A DNA stretch of 64,000 bases. Source: a virus. Shown here one piece after another: positions 58,574-64,000 of this stretch (within the stretch, counting starts at the first letter, position 1; each line of letters opens with the position of its first letter). Position numbers and translations under genes: made by a program. The stretch lies in the IMG/VR virus record IMGVR_UViG_3300021375_000018, positions 23,119 to 87,118 of that record. One strand, written 5' to 3'. The notes beneath the pieces are model-generated. The model was not told the origin of the DNA, searched no databases, and saw nothing but the letters and a program-made list of their open reading frames with translations.

Positions 58574-61500
58574 ATGAAAAATACAAGTCTAAAAAGAAGG
58601 ATTAAAAAGCTTCTAGAAAACAAAAATACTGAATTTAAAAGAAAATATTTTATGTTATCTTCTCTATCACTTAACGAGTCCATAGAGAATAGCGATATTT
58701 TTTCTAAGTCAAAGTGTTATTTGGACAATCTTTTAAATTCAAACGGAACTTACCCAAGTGAAGATTCTATAGTTAACTTATATAAAGAGTCTTTAATCAA
58801 AGACAACTTTAGTAAAAAAGATATTAATAACAACATAGAATACATTAAAAACTTTTCTAGTCTTTTGTATGCTAATAAAAACTTAGTTGAGTCAATAATT
58901 GACGATGAACTTTCTTCAATTATGATGAACAATAAAAGATTAGACATGAAACTAAAAGATGTAATGATAGAGTCTTTCTGCAGAAAAACAAGTCTTTTCC
59001 TAGAATCAGAAAATCTTGATGGTTACAAAGAAGATGAAGGTGAAGATCTAGGACTGGAAAGTATAGAAGATGAGGGAAAAGAAGAGTCTGACGTTTTGAA
59101 AAAAAGTGCTGTTGATAGACTCCTTAGAGAATATGATTTCTTATTCAAAGTAGAAAAAGTACCTTATATAAGAAGTAAATTAAAGTTTTTTATTCCTGTA
59201 GAATCTACACAAGAGTTTATAGACAAAATAATTCCTATAACAGATAAACTTGCTATTATAAAAAAATACGATTTAATTGTGAATAAAAAAGCTAGTATTA
59301 AAGATTTAAGAAAACTAGAGATAATATTCCATATAGACTACTTTTTAAATATAAAACAAGAGCTGGTAAAGAATGATGAGTTAAATAAGTTAACAGATGA
59401 TATTAGAGAAAAGACCACAAAAGGTTTATCAGCATTTTGGCAAAGTCAGATAGGGACAAATTTAGACTCAAGTACATTAAAAAGCATAAAAAACTTTCAA
59501 GCTACATCTTCTTATATTGATCCTACTATAAAACAAAAATTAAAAGCTATAAGAAAAGCAATGATAAACAAAGGTATATTTTCAAAAAACAATATAGACT
59601 TAAGTAGCATATTAGAAAAAGATTTATTTGCTTTACTTGAAGCATGTTTATCAAAAGATGATAGCAAGTTTTACATGAAAACTAAAAAAGTAGATATGGG
59701 TTTAGAATACTTAGATGATGATGAAAAAATAAAAACGATAGAAGATAAAGCTGGATACAGTATTGTAAGTCAAATAAAAAGAGATTTAGACATTGTTTAT
59801 CCAATTGGTGAGTCTAAAGAAGACAATGATGAAATGTCTGATGATGACTATTTAGAGTATCTATATGATTTAGAGAGTGAAGAATCTGAAAAATCTGCTG
59901 AAGATGCTTTAGACAAAGAAGAATACGGTGATAGGTATCTTACTTCTAGTGAAGCTGAGTTGGCTGAACCTGATAGTGAGTTCTACGAAGACAAAAAAAG
60001 CGTCTATAAAAAAGAGAAATTTAAGAAAAAAGATAGCTCAGGCGAGTTTATCAAAAATGAAAAAACAGGAAAAGATAAAGTTTTTGTACGGGATGCCATT
60101 GATCAGCATGGTGATAAAATTGTTGTAGGCTATAAAACTATTTACAACGAAGACGGTGAGCCTATTGGTAAGTTTGAGTTTGAAGAAAAAGAGTCGATAG
60201 ATCTATCAAAATATTTCAAAGGAACAAAAAAAGAAAGAAGAAAGTCTCATATTGATGAGCTTATAGACATGTCAACTTCTCCTGCTGAAATGGAGAAAGC
60301 TTTGAATAAGTATAGTAATATTGATCCTAATAAGAGATTTAGCTATGACAAGCTTGCTGATTTATCTCATGGAAGATTTACTAATCATTCTGGTGTAAGG
60401 CAAGAAATAAACAAGACTTGGTTTAAAGCGCTGTTTTTCAATGCTTCTCACAATAAAAAAGGTGAAATTTACAATGAACTTTTAAGAAAGTTTGTAGAAG
60501 TTTTGCAAAAGAAAGACTTGTTTAGAAATGTTGGAGGTGTTAAGCAAGCTGTTTCTCAAAGTTTATCAAAAAAAGATATAGATGACAAAGGTAAAACTTT
60601 GACAAAAGATGCAATATCAGCATACTTTACTAAAGACTTAAAAACAGTTGCATCTTCAAGCGACATTGTTGATAGCTATGACATTGAAAGATATTTTTCT
60701 GGAGAATTAAGAGAAGAAGGACAATATGACGATGAGAGTAAAGTTAAAAATGATATATTAGATGAATTACTTAACAGTAATGGACTATTTAGACATTTTT
60801 CTACCTCTTTGATGAAGGATTTTTATAATAAAGAAATATGGTCTAATTTAGAGTTAGAATTAGCCCACGCAGTTGTTGAATATTTCCAAAAAAGCTTTCC
60901 AAACAATAACATTGGTACTTCTTTATCTCCAGGTGAAAAGTCTGATAAAGTTAAAAAAGAAGAAGGCAAGATTTTATTTAACCCAATAATATACTGGGTC
61001 ATGAAAAGAACAGCTGTAAACAAGAGAGATTCAGGAGAATTCAACATAGAACAAGACACGAAATTTAGAGCTGATAAATTTAAAAAAGGATTCACAGCTT
61101 CTATTGAAAAGCATAATAATGCAATAAACAATTTCAATTCAAACAATCTAGATAAACCAGCAGTTTCAACTTTAAACTTTAATGAAATTGAATTTGACAA
61201 ATTAATTAAAGATATGTCAAGCGACACAGGAATAATTGGTAGTGTTTATTCCAGAAAAAGAAAGCTTGATGACAAAACTTATGACCAATTTTTTAAATGG
61301 TTAAATAAGAAGTCTGACGTTGTTTTATCTAATTATATAAATACTTCTTTAGTCACTAGCTTTTATCACAAAGAGGGCTTTATACTAGACAGAATCAAGA
61401 GTCCGAATGGTACTGATGAGATTGTATTAGTTAAGAAAGACAGCCCTAATGAGCTTCATCTTTTATCTAAGGATGAAGAATCAATGTTGGCTTCAATATC

Positions 61501-61780
61501 TAAAGACTTGAAAGATATTCCTGAAATTGACATGGAATCATATAAAGAGTGGGCTGAAGAAAGATATAGTAATAAAATGTCTGATTCACAAAGAAATAAC
61601 TGGATTGATAATGCAGATGAAGTAGTTTACTATGATACAATTGAAGGATTGGTTTATGATAATTCTGAAATCGTAGACGTTTCTGATGATCTTATGAATG
61701 TTGTATTAATACTAAACCCTGACTCTGATAGTCCGATTAAAAGAAACGTAAGCGTTTTATATTGTACAGAGATTAAATAA
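58574..61780 (+). CDS. Large unidentified virion-cluster protein (1068 aa)
   Basis: The start has AAGGTATAA upstream and encodes SLKRRIKKLLE|N and, near residue 35, SLSLNE|S; a further SLFLE|SEN lies near 140. An acidic linker follows, then a helical region to about 390, a strongly acidic tract (about 415-475) and a C-terminal region with long helices and a final beta-rich part ending VVLILNPDSDSPIKRNVSVL. No portal, capsid or enzyme motif is recognised. Length and place suggest a major head or internal component. Confidence 0.5.
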   Translation: MKNTSLKRRIKKLLENKNTEFKRKYFMLSSLSLNESIENSDIFSKSKCYLDNLLNSNGTYPSEDSIVNLYKESLIKDNFSKKDINNNIEYIKNFSSLLYANKNLVESIIDDELSSIMMNNKRLDMKLKDVMIESFCRKTSLFLESENLDGYKEDEGEDLGLESIEDEGKEESDVLKKSAVDRLLREYDFLFKVEKVPYIRSKLKFFIPVESTQEFIDKIIPITDKLAIIKKYDLIVNKKASIKDLRKLEIIFHIDYFLNIKQELVKNDELNKLTDDIREKTTKGLSAFWQSQIGTNLDSSTLKSIKNFQATSSYIDPTIKQKLKAIRKAMINKGIFSKNNIDLSSILEKDLFALLEACLSKDDSKFYMKTKKVDMGLEYLDDDEKIKTIEDKAGYSIVSQIKRDLDIVYPIGESKEDNDEMSDDDYLEYLYDLESEESEKSAEDALDKEEYGDRYLTSSEAELAEPDSEFYEDKKSVYKKEKFKKKDSSGEFIKNEKTGKDKVFVRDAIDQHGDKIVVGYKTIYNEDGEPIGKFEFEEKESIDLSKYFKGTKKERRKSHIDELIDMSTSPAEMEKALNKYSNIDPNKRFSYDKLADLSHGRFTNHSGVRQEINKTWFKALFFNASHNKKGEIYNELLRKFVEVLQKKDLFRNVGGVKQAVSQSLSKKDIDDKGKTLTKDAISAYFTKDLKTVASSSDIVDSYDIERYFSGELREEGQYDDESKVKNDILDELLNSNGLFRHFSTSLMKDFYNKEIWSNLELELAHAVVEYFQKSFPNNNIGTSLSPGEKSDKVKKEEGKILFNPIIYWVMKRTAVNKRDSGEFNIEQDTKFRADKFKKGFTASIEKHNNAINNFNSNNLDKPAVSTLNFNEIEFDKLIKDMSSDTGIIGSVYSRKRKLDDKTYDQFFKWLNKKSDVVLSNYINTSLVTSFYHKEGFILDRIKSPNGTDEIVLVKKDSPNELHLLSKDEESMLASISKDLKDIPEIDMESYKEWAEERYSNKMSDSQRNNWIDNADEVVYYDTIEGLVYDNSEIVDVSDDLMNVVLILNPDSDSPIKRNVSVLYCTEIK

Positions 61781-61789
61781 GGATATGAC

Positions 61790-62158
61790 ATGATGTTACA
61801 AGAAGTAATGTGTAATTATTTTAATAGTATAAATGAAAACAGTAATTTGATACCTATTCTTAATAATCAAATTCAAAACCCTATTTTACCTAAAAATTCA
61901 TCTTGGGACATAAAAGACAGACGATTAATTAGAGAATACTCGTTTGAGTCTAGAAAATTAAAAGAAGCATTTGTAATAGAGATGTTAAAATATATAAGAG
62001 ACTCAAGTTGTGACATTCAAGTTACATTCAGAGAGAACAAAGTTAAAGTAATAATTAAAGCGCTTTCATCATCTGTGTCAACTCTTGAAATTGAATGTCA
62101 GAAAGACATTAAAAAAATAAAAAAAGACGTTTCTTATTACTTCGCAAGCAAAGAGTAA
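61790..62158 (+). CDS. Hypothetical protein (122 aa)
   Basis: I do not recognise this protein. It has SSWDIKDRRLIREYSFESRK, then a helix and a beta hairpin (CDIQVTFRENKVKVIIKALS), and a helical lysine-rich end. The fold could be a small alpha/beta domain. It is co-transcribed with the large gene before it and starts at the first of two adjacent ATGs behind AAGGA. Confidence 0.5.
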   Translation: MMLQEVMCNYFNSINENSNLIPILNNQIQNPILPKNSSWDIKDRRLIREYSFESRKLKEAFVIEMLKYIRDSSCDIQVTFRENKVKVIIKALSSSVSTLEIECQKDIKKIKKDVSYYFASKE

Positions 62159-62160
62159 AA

Positions 62161-62535
62161 ATGATTAACAATATACTGCAGAAAGAAATCAACAAATCTA
62201 ATAATACTATTTACGCTAGTATCGGCTTGCTTGACTCAATAGAACAAAGTCAAACGAATTCTTTGCTATGTTGTCTTATTGGTGAAAGTGTAAGCTTAGA
62301 AGCTGCTGTCTTATCTTTTGGTAAATCTAAAAACAAAATAAGTATTAAACTATTAGTAGATTCAAAAAAGTTATCTGACATTATTTCTATTAACTTTGAC
62401 AAAATAGAAATAATGTCAAAATCTGGTATTTTAGAAACGAAAGAATTATCTTTAAACAACATGTCTTATAAAATTAAACATCATATAGATGATATTTATA
62501 TATTAAAGATGAAATTAAAGTCTAAGGAGAGCTAA
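62161..62535 (+). CDS. Hypothetical protein (124 aa)
   Basis: I do not recognise this protein. It starts MINNILQKEINKSNNTIYAS and alternates helices with beta strands (AAVLSFGKSKNKISIKLLVD, DKIEIMSKSGILETKELSL). It lies 2 bases after the preceding gene and may form a pair with it, since both are small alpha/beta proteins of about equal length. Confidence 0.5.
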   Translation: MINNILQKEINKSNNTIYASIGLLDSIEQSQTNSLLCCLIGESVSLEAAVLSFGKSKNKISIKLLVDSKKLSDIISINFDKIEIMSKSGILETKELSLNNMSYKIKHHIDDIYILKMKLKSKES

Positions 62536-62536
62536 A

Positions 62537-62707
62537 ATGAAATTTGATTTCGATAAATTCGTAGTTGACATTGAAGAAAGAAATAAAGAAATCGTTAAAA
62601 AAAGAAGTCATAATAAAAATGAAATTGAGTTAGATCAAGCTAGAAGGCTACGATCTAAAAGATATCACGAAAGATGGCAAAACTGTATTACATGGGAGCG
62701 TAGGTAA
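62537..62707 (+). CDS. Small charged helical protein (56 aa)
   Basis: An ORF of 57 codons starts at an ATG behind AAGGAG and ends in TAA one base into the next start (TAATG). It encodes MKFDFDKFVVDIEERNKEIV, a charged helix, and ends RLRSKRYHERWQNCITWERR. Perfect tiling between its neighbours and the good ribosome site support it. Function is unknown. Confidence 0.65.
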   Translation: MKFDFDKFVVDIEERNKEIVKKRSHNKNEIELDQARRLRSKRYHERWQNCITWERR

Positions 62708-63366
62708 TGAGTGACTTTAATATTCTTAATTTGTTTGACAAGTTTATTAATGAACAAAACAACACTGAAGAAGAGCAAATCATACAAAATAGCGTTGAAA
62801 ACAATATTGAAGATGACCCTAGAAATCTTAAAGCTCCATCTAAAAAGCGTAATAAAAAAACAATAAATCAAGATGCGAATAAAAAAACTGAAGAAGAAGA
62901 ATTAGTTGCAAATAATAAAGAATATAGTGATGATGAAGTATATGATGACTCGCCGCCTATTGCAATAAATATTGTTGACTCATTTACTTTTAAAAAATTA
63001 ATTGATGCTCTAAACATGTTTAGAGCATCACACTCTCTTACAGATACTGAAATAATGGTTGAATTAGAAAATTATTATGATAGGCTAGACAAGAGAGAAA
63101 AGTCTATATTATATGTATTCATAAAAGGTCTAACACAGGTTACTTCGTTTGATGCAAAAGGTAAGTCAGCAAACATACCTACAGACTTTGGATTAAAAGT
63201 AGAAAAAAAAGGCTCAACATCAAGTGAAAAAATAAAGTCAAAGAAAAGAAAAATCAAAGCTAGTATAGAATCTGATGATGTTGACAATATGAGTCCTATA
63301 ATAGTAGGTGAAGGAAACCAGCAAAAAAAAGAATTTATATATAAAGTTTTACAAGAGAATAGATGA
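62707..63366 (+). CDS. Virion-cluster protein with KFINE leader (219 aa)
   Basis: The leader FNILNLFDKFINE|QNN ends like the EFKELLxEW family leaders (NFINE). An acidic/basic low-complexity linker follows (about 17-85), then a compact domain (SFTFKKLIDALNMFRASHSL, LENYYDRLDKREKSILYVFI) and a basic C-terminal tail. The small domain may bind another virion protein. Function is unknown. Confidence 0.55.
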   Translation: MSDFNILNLFDKFINEQNNTEEEQIIQNSVENNIEDDPRNLKAPSKKRNKKTINQDANKKTEEEELVANNKEYSDDEVYDDSPPIAINIVDSFTFKKLIDALNMFRASHSLTDTEIMVELENYYDRLDKREKSILYVFIKGLTQVTSFDAKGKSANIPTDFGLKVEKKGSTSSEKIKSKKRKIKASIESDDVDNMSPIIVGEGNQQKKEFIYKVLQENR

Positions 63367-64000
63367 TAGAAAGCACGCACATTTTCAAGAGTAATAAAGT
63401 TAATTCTATATCAAAACTTTTAATTACTATAAAACATGTGTTAATGTTAATGAATAAAAAAGGATATTACGAAAAATTATCTGGAACTAAAGTATACTGC
63501 TCTTATAATAATACAATAAATTCTTTTGAAGTAGATAATGAAAATAAACTAGAAGATGTAAGTGATAATATAAAAGAGACGCTATTAGACTCATTAAATA
63601 GTATAAAAGAAAAATATATATATAGAAATAAAAACAAAAAACTCACATTCATTATTAATAAAGAAGAAATATTTTATATAGGAATGTTTTATAACAAAAA
63701 CAATAAGTATCATGTATATGATATTAGCTTTAATCATATACAAGAAATAGCAAGTCTATCAAAAAAAATAAAAATAAATAAAAAAAGAAAAATTAAGACT
63801 CATTATAAAAAAGTTTATGATGATTTTATAAAACACATAGAAAAAAAAGAGATATCAATAGAGACATTCAAAGGAAAAAAAACATTAAAGATTAAAGATC
63901 TTCTTTCAGACAAAAAAGTCAATATATATAAAAAAATTGTGTATAAAAATAAAAAAAAATATTATAATTCTATAGAATTATATACAATGATTGTTGAAAA
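63363..64000 (+). CDS. Hypothetical protein, 3' end outside window
   Basis: A frame opens at the ATG overlapping the previous stop (ATGA) and stays open to the end of the window, about 212 codons. It encodes MIESTHIFKSNKVNSISKLL and a very lysine-, asparagine- and isoleucine-rich protein with beta-prone segments (KLTFIINKEEIFYIGMFY). No family is recognised. Confidence 0.6.
   Translation, partial: MIESTHIFKSNKVNSISKLLITIKHVLMLMNKKGYYEKLSGTKVYCSYNNTINSFEVDNENKLEDVSDNIKETLLDSLNSIKEKYIYRNKNKKLTFIINKEEIFYIGMFYNKNNKYHVYDISFNHIQEIASLSKKIKINKKRKIKTHYKKVYDDFIKHIEKKEISIETFKGKKTLKIKDLLSDKKVNIYKKIVYKNKKKYYNSIELYTMIVE

Noticed and set aside
1-64000. Prophage or bacterial chromosome segment
   Set aside because: No integrase, repressor, attachment site or host housekeeping operon is seen; gene content and tight packing are those of a lytic phage.
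1-64000. tRNA genes and group I introns
   Set aside because: I looked in the intergenic gaps and found no cloverleaf-like sequence or intron core. The gaps are short and mostly filled by promoters, relics and small ORFs.

Overview
The window is a contiguous piece of a large, AT-rich, tailed-phage genome, most likely a lytic myovirus. Genes are densely packed, often overlap by 4-8 bases, and mostly follow AAGGA/GGAG-type ribosome sites, so the host uses Shine-Dalgarno initiation. TAA, TAG and TGA all act as ordinary stops. I see no rRNA, tRNA, CRISPR array, integrase, terminase, portal or recognisable major capsid gene. The phage combines a T4-like SSB, UvsX-type recombinase and gp41-type helicase with a bacterial-type DNA polymerase III alpha subunit (DnaE) and a minimal Pol I-like polymerase.

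Layout. 1-6578: tail/baseplate-like proteins, including a LysM-like tail protein. 6622-18132: replication and dNTP supply (PolA-like palm, degenerate HD protein, gp32-like SSB, UvsX, FEN-type nuclease, helicase, dUTPase, NrdA, NrdB, thioredoxin-like protein, ClpP-like protein), ending with an amidase endolysin. 18134-19635: three antisense paralogous beta-rich proteins with Asp-box-like motifs. 19705-25751: pyrimidine nucleotide genes (ThyX, ThyX-like, MazG-like, MazG-HAD fusion, deoxyribosyltransferase-like) and a sugar epimerase. 25755-36550: a plastic zone of mostly antisense genes whose N-termini look like T4-type capsid-targeting peptides, with a zinc-finger homing endonuclease, UvdE, and three decayed copies of the dnaE promoter plus first codons. 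36551-42925: dnaE in three separate ORFs. Two split inteins interrupt it, each with its own homing endonuclease gene in the gap, and the first codons carry an in-frame TAG inside a palindrome. 42986-49379: two antisense targeting-peptide genes, a methyltransferase, a kinase fused to a ThyA-like domain, thymidine kinase, an HExxH protein and dCMP deaminase. 49462-64000: probable virion/internal proteins, including a 1516-residue protein that looks like a polyprotein and a superoxide-dismutase-like protein.

How it fits together. Twelve plus-strand sites share GTGTAAAT, exactly 15 bases, then TATAATAA. I read these as one sigma70-like promoter class driving the DNA-metabolism genes (two of them are copied relics). 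About seventeen proteins begin with a short amphipathic helix ending in (L/I)xE, the recognition pattern of the T4 prohead protease gp21. This suggests that many proteins here, including very basic ones and multi-domain ones, are packaged into the head, cleaved and possibly injected. The nucleotide genes converge on dUMP/dTMP and include three thymidylate-synthase-fold domains, two of them unusual, so a modified pyrimidine is possible but unproven. The most unusual locus is dnaE. A working polymerase would need two protein trans-splicing events and some way past the in-frame TAG, and the upstream copies suggest that this 5' end has been displaced and rebuilt repeatedly.
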